29,440 nt of DNA, taken from IMG/VR virus record IMGVR_UViG_3300009593_002493, positions 1 to 29,440 of that record; one strand, given 5' to 3'. Positions 22,266-27,800 of this stretch are shown here, in pieces. The notes under the pieces are model-generated. The model saw only the letters and a program-made list of their open reading frames with translations, did not search any database and had not been told where the DNA came from. The stretch is from a virus. A program made the position numbers and the translations under genes. Within the stretch, counting starts at the first letter, position 1, and every line of letters begins with the position of its first letter.

Positions 22266-22487
22266 ATGACGGATGACTTAACAGAAATGTCTTCTGAGGA
22301 GAGAGTCAGCAATTTAAAACTAAGGATGTCGTTATTCAAGACAAAGTATCCAGAACTTTTTCCGGAAGTAATTATAAAGGAGGACCCGCCGAGTGAGCCT
22401 AAACCCGTTAGAGATATTGCATCCAGACTGGCTTCTTTTCGCACTACTGATAAAACACGCACTAGCAGATTTAATTCTACAGAGTAG
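22266..22487 (+). CDS. Small phage protein, candidate leaderless gene
   Basis: A 73-residue charged protein: MTDDLTEMSSEERVSNLKLRMSLFKTKYPELFPEVIIK, then a Pro-rich stretch and DIASRLASFRTTDKTRTSRF. No domain is recognised. Its last 95 bases overlap the next gene in a different frame, and the next gene's Shine-Dalgarno (AAGGAGG, 22377-22383) lies within it. The late promoter with no leader supports the start. Confidence 0.6.
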   Translation: MTDDLTEMSSEERVSNLKLRMSLFKTKYPELFPEVIIKEDPPSEPKPVRDIASRLASFRTTDKTRTSRFNSTE

Positions 22488-22785
22488 ATATTCTCCTGCA
22501 CACGGCGACAAGATAGACTTAAAGACACCAAAAGGATATTATCATGCACTCGATCACGGGGTCTTAACATTTATTAGTTGTCTTTTCTTTATCGACTACA
22601 AATTAGCAATCATTATTGGAATAGTTGATACTATTTTACACTTCACCATAGATTACACCAAAACTCGTTATGTACGTACGAATGATATCAAACAAGATAC
22701 CAAACCATTTTGGATTATTCAAGGAATTGACCAAATGGCTCATTATTCTTGCTACATGGCCTACACTCTTTACTTGACATTGTAG
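22393..22785 (+). CDS. DUF3307 membrane protein
   Basis: A 130-residue protein from GTG 22393, nine bases after a strong AAGGAGG. It matches the DUF3307 pattern: LLIKHALADLILQSRY, YHALDHGVLTFISCLFF, a hydrophobic helix, HFTIDYTKTR and FWIIQGIDQMAHYSCYMAY. The repeated His/Asp in membrane helices (KHALAD, H-x3-H, QMAH) is typical. Function unknown. Its 95-base overlap with the previous gene is long for this window. Confidence 0.8.
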   Translation: MSLNPLEILHPDWLLFALLIKHALADLILQSRYSPAHGDKIDLKTPKGYYHALDHGVLTFISCLFFIDYKLAIIIGIVDTILHFTIDYTKTRYVRTNDIKQDTKPFWIIQGIDQMAHYSCYMAYTLYLTL

Positions 22786-22804
22786 TTAAAGTATGTTATA
22801 AATA
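22774..22804 (+). promoter_or_regulatory. Dual sigma70 and late promoter of the tmRNA-hemCE unit
   Basis: TTGACA (22774-22779), a 17-base spacer and TATAAA (22797-22802) form a strong host-type promoter. TATAAATA (22797-22804) is at the same time a perfect T4 late octamer. Both predict a start near 22809-22810, at the 5' end of the tmRNA acceptor piece. The -35 lies inside the last codons of the DUF3307 gene. Confidence 0.85.
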
Positions 22805-22809
22805 TACTT

Positions 22810-22871
22810 GCAACGTTGAAGCAATTCGAACGCTGTACTGGACTCGGGTGCGATACCCGACACCTCCACCA
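22810..22871 (+). ncRNA. ssrA: Permuted tmRNA, acceptor (3') piece
   Basis: This is the tRNA-like 3' half of tmRNA, located upstream of the 5' half. It contains the P2 3' strand CTGGAC (22838-22843), a T arm TCGGG-TGCGATA-CCCGA (22844-22860), the acceptor strand CACCTCC (22861-22867), discriminator A and an encoded CCA end (22869-22871). The acceptor strand pairs fully with GGGGGTG at 23054-23060, and the third pair is G-U, the G3-U70 mark read by alanyl-tRNA synthetase. The T loop has TG in place of the usual TT. Order and pairing show a circularly permuted, two-piece tmRNA as in alphaproteobacteria. The 5' end is set from the promoter. Confidence 0.9.
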
Positions 22872-22884
22872 TAAGGACACTACG

Positions 22885-23052
22885 ATGGCAAAGTATAGAC
22901 ATAAAGGAAGAAAAGCTAGTAAACGTACAGTAAGATGTACACTTTGTACTACCTATCGCTGGATGGGGAATACTAAGGAAAGATTTAGATTTTCGGATAG
23001 ACGTCGAAAAGAGCAGTTTAAAGTTAGTCGGAATAGTTTAGTGTCTTTATGA
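22885..23052 (+). CDS. Small basic CxxC protein encoded in the tmRNA intervening segment
   Basis: A 55-residue, very basic protein (MAKYRHKGRKASKRTVRCTLC...RFRFSDRRRKEQFK) with a single CxxC pair (RCTLC). It starts 14 bases after the CCA end of the tmRNA acceptor piece, with AAGGA (22873-22877) as its ribosome binding site. It stops one base before the GGGGGTG that begins the coding piece. It thus fills the segment that must be removed to make the two-piece tmRNA. The frame is also open upstream through the acceptor piece, but that start has no ribosome binding site. Composition suggests nucleic-acid or ribosome binding; I can name no family with confidence. Confidence 0.7.
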   Translation: MAKYRHKGRKASKRTVRCTLCTTYRWMGNTKERFRFSDRRRKEQFKVSRNSLVSL

Positions 23053-23053
23053 T

Positions 23054-23271
23054 GGGGGTGAAATAGGATCGACAGGCAGGTAATAGGAAAGTGGAGTTGT
23101 CCGGATCTAAGCTCGGTTAACGCGAAGACACGTTACAGATGCAAACGATAATGTATCAAACGTATTTTCTTTCGTAGACTTCGGTTCACTTAAGAACTAC
23201 GTAAATGAGGATTACGCCTTAGCGGCGTAATTGCTCGGGGTTGGCAACTTACCTAGCAACAGAAAAGTTGC
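23054..23271 (+). ncRNA. ssrA: Permuted tmRNA, coding (5') piece with proteolysis tag
   Basis: It begins GGGGGTGAAATAGGATCGACA, the conserved 5' end and D-loop of tmRNA. GTCCGG (23099-23104) pairs with CTGGAC of the acceptor piece as helix P2. The tag frame opens at GCA 23141 (A-N-D-N...) and runs 29 codons to TAA 23228-23230, ending E-D-Y-A-L-A-A, the ending that directs ClpXP or related proteases. ATTACGCC (23211-23218) with GGCGTAAT (23224-23231) forms helix P5 around the tag end and stop. The 3' end is uncertain: a last hairpin, GCAACTT (23244-23250) with AAGTTGC (23265-23271), may mark it. It would rescue stalled ribosomes. Confidence 0.9.
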
Positions 23272-23291
23272 ACTTTAAAATTGGAGGTAAC

Positions 23292-24128
23292 ATGAAGATT
23301 GGTGTAAGAGGAAGTAAACTAGCTCTAGCATACGCCGATAAAGTCGTTGCACTACTTCCGCAGGCATGGCCCGAAATAAAAATAACCGAAATAAAAACAC
23401 AAGGCGATATTAAAGCTGACCAACCTATACACGAAATGGGTGGTAAAGGTGTATTTGTTTCTGCTATAGAAAAACAATTAATAGACAAAAAAATAGACTT
23501 AGCAATACATTCGTTTAAAGACTTACCTGCACAGATGGACGAACGTCTTGAAATAGTTGCTGTACTTGAAAGACAAGATCCTAGAGATTGTTATATAGGT
23601 GTACTATTTCCTAATGCAAAAGTTGGAACAGGCTCGCCTAGAAGAATAGCAGAACTAACAGAAAACTTTAATGTTCCTTTTAATGTACGACCTATTAGAG
23701 GAAACATTGATACACGACTACGTAAATTAGACGAAGGAATGTACGATGCAATTATACTTGCAGTAGCAGGGTTAGAAGCATTAGGATTAGAAAACAGGAT
23801 TACTAAAAGATTTCCTTTAGATAAGATGTTACCGTGTGTTGGACAAGGAGTTATAGCAATACAAATGCGTAAAGACCATCCTGACCTTAGATCTTTGCAA
23901 AAGATACTAAATCATTGGAATACGTACTATTCAGTAATGAGCGAACGTAAAATGCTACAAGTTATAGATGGCGACTGTCATACAGCCGTTGGAGCAATAT
24001 CGAGTATTGTAGGAGACTGTTTGATGCTAAAATCGATAAATTATACTAATAATAAACAATATGAAGCAACAGGAAAGCTAATGGACTATATACAAATTGG
24101 TGAGGAAGTTGGTAATAATATAAAATGA
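23292..24128 (+). CDS. hemC: Porphobilinogen deaminase (hydroxymethylbilane synthase)
   Basis: A 278-residue enzyme (E. coli HemC 313) that joins four porphobilinogens into hydroxymethylbilane in tetrapyrrole synthesis. Motifs: VRGSKLALAYADKV, KTQGD, GGKGVFVSAIE, the catalytic Asp in HSFKDLP, VGTGSPRRIAEL, RPIRGNIDTRLRKLD, and the Cys of GDCHTAVGA that carries the dipyrromethane cofactor. The C-terminal domain is short. ATG 23292 with GGAGG at 23283-23287 is chosen; a TTG at 23241 would lie within the tmRNA end. It overlaps hemE by ATGA. hemD is not in the window, so the host must supply it or the uroporphyrinogen I shunt is used. Confidence 0.95.
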   Translation: MKIGVRGSKLALAYADKVVALLPQAWPEIKITEIKTQGDIKADQPIHEMGGKGVFVSAIEKQLIDKKIDLAIHSFKDLPAQMDERLEIVAVLERQDPRDCYIGVLFPNAKVGTGSPRRIAELTENFNVPFNVRPIRGNIDTRLRKLDEGMYDAIILAVAGLEALGLENRITKRFPLDKMLPCVGQGVIAIQMRKDHPDLRSLQKILNHWNTYYSVMSERKMLQVIDGDCHTAVGAISSIVGDCLMLKSINYTNNKQYEATGKLMDYIQIGEEVGNNIK

Positions 24129-25099
24129 ATATAAAATTTAAAAATGCTTGTAAACGGATATCACAAAAAACGCCACCTATATGGTTTATGCGTCAAGCTG
24201 GAAGATATCATCAACACTATCGTGATTTAAAATTAAAATACACATTTGAAGAATTATGTAAGACTCCAGAGTTAGCTGGAGAAGTTGCACTAGGTCCAAT
24301 CGATGAATTTGATTATGACGTTGCAATACTTTTTTCTGATATACTATTTCCTTTAGAAGGCTTAGGAATTCCTTTAAAGTTTGATCCAGGTCCTAAATTT
24401 GCACATAACTTAACATTAGAAAATGCAGACGAACATAGTAACATTCCTGAAGCATTAAGGTTTATGTCATTCCAAAGAGATGCAATAATAACAACAAGAG
24501 CTATGCTACCCAAACATAAAAGTTTAATAGGCTTTGTGGGAGGTCCATGGACACTAATGAATTACGCCGTTGGCGATTCGAGAGTAACTGATGAATTTAA
24601 ACTAGACTATATGAAGTCTATTCTTATACCTTTACTAGTTCGTAATATAACATTACAACTTGATGCTGGTGCAGAAAAGGTAATGGTATTCGATAGCGGA
24701 TTAAAGAATATGTCTTCGTCTTTTTTTAATAAAAAGTATTCTCCTTTGTTAATGTCTTTAGCCATGCCACAGACAGCTTACTATAGTAAGAACTTACCCA
24801 GGAAATGCATTGACAAAGTAGTACAAGGGGACTGGGGTGGCATTGGCATTGATAGTAAAGTTGATATAACTCATGCATTAAAAACTTTTAAGAAAGGGTT
24901 TGTTCAAGGTAACTTTGACGAAGAAATGATGTTACTACCTAAACATAAGTTTATGTATCAGATAGAAAAGTATTGTGACGAAATGTCTAGAAATGATACT
25001 ACTGGTTGGGTATGTGGTTTAGGACACGGCATTAATAAAGAAACTCCAGAAGAACATGTTCACTTGTTTATAGAAACAGTAAGAAATCGTTTATCTTGA
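24125..25099 (+). CDS. hemE: Uroporphyrinogen decarboxylase
   Basis: A 324-residue enzyme (E. coli 354) that removes four carboxyl groups from uroporphyrinogen to give coproporphyrinogen, the branch to heme or chlorophyll rather than to cobalamin or siroheme. Motifs: PPIWFMRQAGRY (substrate Arg residues), AILFSDIL with the key Asp, GFVGGPWTLMNY, VMVFDSGL and GLGHGINKETPEEHV near the C-terminus. It is translationally coupled to hemC through ATGA. Its 3' end overlaps a convergent minus-strand gene by nine bases. Confidence 0.95.
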   Translation: MNIKFKNACKRISQKTPPIWFMRQAGRYHQHYRDLKLKYTFEELCKTPELAGEVALGPIDEFDYDVAILFSDILFPLEGLGIPLKFDPGPKFAHNLTLENADEHSNIPEALRFMSFQRDAIITTRAMLPKHKSLIGFVGGPWTLMNYAVGDSRVTDEFKLDYMKSILIPLLVRNITLQLDAGAEKVMVFDSGLKNMSSSFFNKKYSPLLMSLAMPQTAYYSKNLPRKCIDKVVQGDWGGIGIDSKVDITHALKTFKKGFVQGNFDEEMMLLPKHKFMYQIEKYCDEMSRNDTTGWVCGLGHGINKETPEEHVHLFIETVRNRLS

Positions 25100-25240
25100 T
25101 TTCTTTTGCCAGTACTTACTTTTTCGCATGCCTAGATAGTGTTCACCAGGTTCGTAATCCCATCTGTGTCCATGATGTCCTCTGAAATCAGCATACCACA
25201 TTCTTAAACGTACAATTATTTTTCTTACACCTAAGCTCAC
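25091..25240 (-). CDS. Small conserved phage protein, 49 residues
   Basis: A minus-strand frame from GTG (25238-25240) to TAA (25091-25093). The protein is basic and aromatic: RLRMWYADFRGHHGHRWDYEPGEHYLGMRKSKYW, with a cluster of His and Trp residues that could bind metal. The GTG overlaps the stop of the upstream minus-strand gene (GTGA), so the two are coupled. It converges on hemE with a nine-base overlap. Function unknown. Confidence 0.6.
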   Translation of the reverse strand: MSLGVRKIIVRLRMWYADFRGHHGHRWDYEPGEHYLGMRKSKYWQKKSR

Positions 25241-25425
25241 TGATATCCTATCTGTCTCCATGGAATAGGATTTCCATCTTGATCCATTATAGGTTCGCCG
25301 TTAATAGTACCGCCCATGAGAGCACCACCAGTTTGTCTGTAGTACTTACAAGGCTTAACTTCAACACCATCCCTCATCTTTTTATGATGAACTGTCTTTA
25401 CACCTTTACTATGTTTTATAGCCAT
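25237..25425 (-). CDS. Small conserved phage protein, 62 residues
   Basis: A basic protein whose C-terminal half, KPCKYYRQTGGALMGGTINGEPIMDQDGNPIPWRQI, is a conserved pattern I recognise from many phages without a known role. It has a minus-strand late promoter (25445-25452) and AAGGA eight bases before ATG. It is the first gene of a two-gene minus-strand unit. Confidence 0.75.
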   Translation of the reverse strand: MAIKHSKGVKTVHHKKMRDGVEVKPCKYYRQTGGALMGGTINGEPIMDQDGNPIPWRQIGYQ

Positions 25426-25444
25426 TCGCTTGATCCTTTTCGGT

Positions 25445-25466
25445 TATTTACCATTTTAGCTAAATA
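25445..25466. promoter_or_regulatory. Divergent pair of T4-like late promoters
   Basis: The minus strand reads GGTAAATA (25445-25452) and the plus strand reads GCTAAATA (25459-25466), six bases apart. Each has a ribosome binding site at the expected distance: AAGGA at 25434-25438 on minus, AAGGAG at 25484-25489 on plus. This repeats the layout at 4185-4208. Confidence 0.55.
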
Positions 25467-25495
25467 TATTAGTAGTTAATGATAAGGAGAAATGT

Positions 25496-25690
25496 ATGGC
25501 GGGACAAGCAGATGATCAAGGTAAGCTAGAAGTAGCTGTACGAGTATTAGGTAACGAATTAATAGCTTTAAAAATGACCGTAGACGATTTTAAAATGAAA
25601 TGGCTAGTACTTGGAGTAGTAACCATTTGTGCATTGGGTTGGGCGGCAAGTGTCTTTGGACCTGAGCTAATGAATATGTTTGGAGAATAG
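25496..25690 (+). CDS. Small membrane-anchored protein
   Basis: A 64-residue protein with a charged N-terminal helix (DDQGKLEVAVRVLGNELIALKMTVDDFKMK) and one membrane segment (WLVLGVVTICALGWAASVFG). The layout is like the protein at 8965 (coiled-coil plus C-terminal anchor), without clear sequence identity. ATG 25496 follows AAGGAG by six bases. Function unknown. Confidence 0.6.
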   Translation: MAGQADDQGKLEVAVRVLGNELIALKMTVDDFKMKWLVLGVVTICALGWAASVFGPELMNMFGE

Positions 25691-25691
25691 C

Positions 25692-26138
25692 ATGTATGAA
25701 TATAAATCAAAAATATTAAGAGTTGTTGACGGAGATACTGTTGATGTTGACATTGATTTAGGATTTGGTGTTTGGATGCACAAAGAACGTGTAAGAATGA
25801 TGGGCATTGATACTCCTGAGTCTAGAACAAGAGATAAAGTAGAGAAGAAATTTGGATTGGCAAGTAAAGCAAGACTTAAAGAACTTTTACCAACTGGTTC
25901 AATACAAATTCTTAAAACAGAAATTGATAAATCTGGAGAAGACAAGAAAGGCAAGTTTGGTAGAATACTAGGGGATTTCCACGTATACTATGGCCCAGAA
26001 GATAGGCAACTTGGCTGTACTAAGATTCTTATTAAAGAAGGACATGGAGTAGAATACCATGGACAATCAAAAGATGATATACAAGAGAAACACTTGGCTA
26101 ATAGAGAAAGGCTTCTTAAAGAAGGCATTGTTAGCTAA
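25692..26138 (+). CDS. Staphylococcal-nuclease-like protein (thermonuclease family)
   Basis: A 148-residue SNase-fold protein. RVVDGDTVDVDIDLGFG (Asp ligands of Ca2+) and ERVRMMGIDTPESRTRD (catalytic Arg, Asp) are clear, and GKFGRILGDFHV supplies the second conserved block with Arg. It would cut DNA or RNA with Ca2+. No signal peptide is seen, so it would act in the cytoplasm. ATG 25692 with GGAG at 25682-25685 is preferred to an in-frame ATG at 25680. It may share in host-DNA breakdown with the nuclease at 14967. Confidence 0.87.
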   Translation: MYEYKSKILRVVDGDTVDVDIDLGFGVWMHKERVRMMGIDTPESRTRDKVEKKFGLASKARLKELLPTGSIQILKTEIDKSGEDKKGKFGRILGDFHVYYGPEDRQLGCTKILIKEGHGVEYHGQSKDDIQEKHLANRERLLKEGIVS

Positions 26139-26432
26139 ATGAAATCTATAGCAATTATTTTTCTTGCTACTCTTATATACACTAACGATCCGAGTAAAAC
26201 TGAAAACTTATATAGTTGGCAGTTACAATTTCATTCTTACGACAAATGCACTGAGTTCTACAATAAGTATCAAGCAGAGATATTAAACGGCTTACTTGAT
26301 CATGGTAGAGAAAAATACAATGCAGTTATGGAAATAGATTATTTGGCGTGTGGAATGGTTGAAATGGATTTTCAAAAAAACAGCAATCCTAAAGTAATAG
26401 GACAAAAAGAAATGTATAAACGAGTAAACTAA
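26139..26432 (+). CDS. Small secreted protein with paired cysteines
   Basis: A 97-residue protein with a short hydrophobic N-terminus (MKSIAIIFLATLIYT) that could be a signal peptide. The mature part has SWQLQFHSYDKCTEFYNKYQAEI and DYLACGMVE, two Cys that could form a disulphide in the periplasm. It follows directly on the previous stop. It resembles the protein at 26627 in plan (signal, then F-x-S-x3-C ... C), suggesting a pair of related envelope proteins. Function unknown. Confidence 0.6.
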   Translation: MKSIAIIFLATLIYTNDPSKTENLYSWQLQFHSYDKCTEFYNKYQAEILNGLLDHGREKYNAVMEIDYLACGMVEMDFQKNSNPKVIGQKEMYKRVN

Positions 26433-26630
26433 ATGTTTTGGGGAACTGGTGTAGCGAAAGCAAACAAATCAGATTGTGAAACTTGCCGTATAGTAGTAAG
26501 TCAAGAAGGTATAGAAATAGATTCAAGTACAGGAAATATAGTAACTGAAGCTATAGTTCTTTCAGGTATTGTACTTGTTGTAGCATTACTATACATAGGT
26601 AAAAAATGGATAGATAAGAGGATGAAATGA
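26433..26630 (+). CDS. Small membrane protein
   Basis: A 65-residue protein: N-terminal region with CETC (DCETCRIVV, 14-22), a polar stretch, then one membrane helix (AIVLSGIVLVVALLYIGKKW) and a basic tail. Topology would place the CxxC outside. It abuts the previous gene and overlaps the next by four bases (ATGA). No family recognised. Confidence 0.6.
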   Translation: MFWGTGVAKANKSDCETCRIVVSQEGIEIDSSTGNIVTEAIVLSGIVLVVALLYIGKKWIDKRMK

Positions 26631-26896
26631 TTGTTAATTGGTTTTTAGTAGCAGTTATGAGTATGTCTTATACTCAACAAACAACTAATTTATATATTTT
26701 TACTGACCCATCTTTTACATCATCAGAACAATGTATTGAATTTGTAAAGCAACCAGAAAATGGACAAATGATTGCTTGGAAACTTAAAAATGAATTTCCA
26801 TTACAAACAATGCAAAATGTTTACTGTGTGCCCGAAAACGAAATGGAAAAGATATTAGAAAAGTCTAAGCCTGCCCAAAAAGAACTGAATATCTAG
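26627..26896 (+). CDS. Small secreted protein related in plan to the 26139 protein
   Basis: An 89-residue protein with a hydrophobic start (MIVNWFLVAVMSMSYT) and a mature part with IFTDPSFTSSEQCIEFVKQ and MQNVYCVPENEME. The spacing F-x-S-x3-C-x2-F and a later Cys parallels the protein at 26139. A periplasmic protein with one disulphide is likely. It is the last gene before a sigma70 promoter. Confidence 0.6.
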   Translation: MIVNWFLVAVMSMSYTQQTTNLYIFTDPSFTSSEQCIEFVKQPENGQMIAWKLKNEFPLQTMQNVYCVPENEMEKILEKSKPAQKELNI

Positions 26897-26905
26897 CCAA
26901 AACAC

Positions 26906-26934
26906 TTGACGTCCTCCACAACTTGTAATATATT
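26906..26934 (+). promoter_or_regulatory. Sigma70-type promoter
   Basis: TTGACG (26906-26911), 17-base spacer and TATATT (26929-26934). The predicted start is near 26941, upstream of an intrinsic terminator at 26976-27000. Confidence 0.75.
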
Positions 26935-26975
26935 AATACTATTATGTTTATAAAAGATAGACTAGTAACAAGTAT

Positions 26976-27000
26976 AAGAGCTCTTTCGAGCTCTTTTTTT
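26976..27000 (+). terminator. Intrinsic terminator in the leader of the HTH gene (attenuator candidate)
   Basis: AAGAGCTC (26976-26983) and GAGCTCTT (26988-26995) form a perfect 8-bp stem with a 4-base loop, followed by T to 27000. It lies between the promoter at 26906 and the gene at 27016, so most transcripts would end as a short RNA of about 55-60 bases unless termination is overcome. Confidence 0.8.
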
Positions 27001-27015
27001 AATAAAGGAGGCAAT

Positions 27016-27276
27016 ATGCCAATCAATAATAACAAAGGCTCTACTTACTTTAGAGTAGGTTCTCAGAAGCAACAAATCCTAGCGAAATACTGGGGTACTG
27101 GTAAGACTTTTACATTAGAAGGTCTAACAGATAAATTGGATGCTATGTCACCTGGCGCAAGAGTATGGGAGATCAGAGAAGCTGGTTTTAATGTTAAATC
27201 AAAACCAATTTACACTGGCGAAGTAGGAAGACCTGCTAACGAATACTCAATCTCAAGAAGAAGAGTATTTGCTTAA
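27016..27276 (+). CDS. Small helix-turn-helix protein
   Basis: An 86-residue protein. FTLEGLTDKLDAMSPGARVWEIREAGFNV followed by a basic, beta-type end (GRPANEYSISRRRVF) matches small winged-helix proteins of the 'ARI-ELR-x-GY/F-x-V' type. It may bind DNA as a regulator. ATG 27016 with AAAGGAGG (27004-27011) is chosen. An in-frame ATG at 26944 would put an intrinsic terminator inside the coding region. The terminator in its leader suggests controlled expression, possibly autoregulation. Confidence 0.7.
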   Translation: MPINNNKGSTYFRVGSQKQQILAKYWGTGKTFTLEGLTDKLDAMSPGARVWEIREAGFNVKSKPIYTGEVGRPANEYSISRRRVFA

Positions 27277-27285
27277 TCAAAACTC

Positions 27286-27342
27286 TTGACAAATAAATCA
27301 ACTCCTGTTATAATGAGTTATTAACTTTCAATAGCAGGAGTT
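27286..27342 (+). promoter_or_regulatory. Consensus sigma70 promoter inside a terminator-like, RBS-hiding hairpin
   Basis: TTGACA (27286-27291), 17 bases, TATAAT (27309-27314). AACTCCTGTTAT (27300-27311) pairs with ATAGCAGGAGTT (27331-27342), 12 bp with one G-U, followed by T to 27347. Read-through RNA from upstream forms the hairpin, which is both a terminator and a mask over the AGGAG of the next gene. RNA started at this promoter (near 27321) lacks the left arm and leaves AGGAG free. Confidence 0.7.
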
Positions 27343-27347
27343 TTTTT

Positions 27348-27800
27348 ATGACTATGCATTTAGAAAGAGGGCTAACAACTCTCAATACTCGTAAGCCAAA
27401 AAAGAAGAAATTATCATTGGCTCAAATTGATAAGTACAGTAAGCAACTAAAGATGCACAATAAAGATATGCGTCGATTAGGTTGTCACGATTTGCAAATG
27501 GATTTGGACACGTTCATTGCATATATCAGAGGAGAACTCAAACCAAGGGCAACTTCAATAAACAGAACCGAGCCAATTTATACTCGTCCACAGCAAGGTA
27601 CTGATAGAATTGTCGAGACTAAAAACTTGGATCAATTTGCACCCGCATTAAAGAAAGATTCACTTCAATATACTGGAACCAGACGACTAGTGGGGATAGC
27701 CACCATGCATAAGTCAAATATGGTTCCTATTTTTGCGGATGACGATGATAAAACAGGCAGTAAACAGGCAACAGACATAGCACAAATGAGGAGGAACTAA
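27348..27800 (+). CDS. Conserved phage protein of unknown function
   Basis: A 150-residue protein, basic in its first third (NTRKPKKKKLSLAQIDKYSKQLKMHNKDMRRLG), then DLQMDLDTFIAYIRGEL, an extended Pro/Thr/Gln-rich middle and a C-terminal GTRRLVGIATMHKSNMVPIFADDD. The last block recurs in T4-like marine phage proteins I recognise only as conserved hypotheticals. Its AGGAG is the right arm of the hairpin at 27300-27342. It is coupled to the hydrolase gene by TAATG. Confidence 0.65.
   Translation: MTMHLERGLTTLNTRKPKKKKLSLAQIDKYSKQLKMHNKDMRRLGCHDLQMDLDTFIAYIRGELKPRATSINRTEPIYTRPQQGTDRIVETKNLDQFAPALKKDSLQYTGTRRLVGIATMHKSNMVPIFADDDDKTGSKQATDIAQMRRN

Noticed and set aside
22840-22871. A tRNA gene ending in CCA
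   Set aside because: Only a T arm and acceptor strand are present upstream; the partner acceptor strand is at 23054, which identifies a permuted tmRNA.
22816-23052. 78-residue version of the gene inside the tmRNA locus
   Set aside because: Its first 23 codons are the tmRNA acceptor piece, including T arm and CCA. ATG 22885 has its own AAGGA.
23241-23291. TTG start extending hemC upstream
   Set aside because: The added residues overlap the tmRNA 3' hairpin and do not match HemC; ATG 23292 has GGAGG.
26944-27276. Longer version of the HTH gene starting at ATG 26944
   Set aside because: It would translate through an intrinsic terminator stem (26976-27000). ATG 27016 has a perfect AAAGGAGG and a family-like N-terminus.
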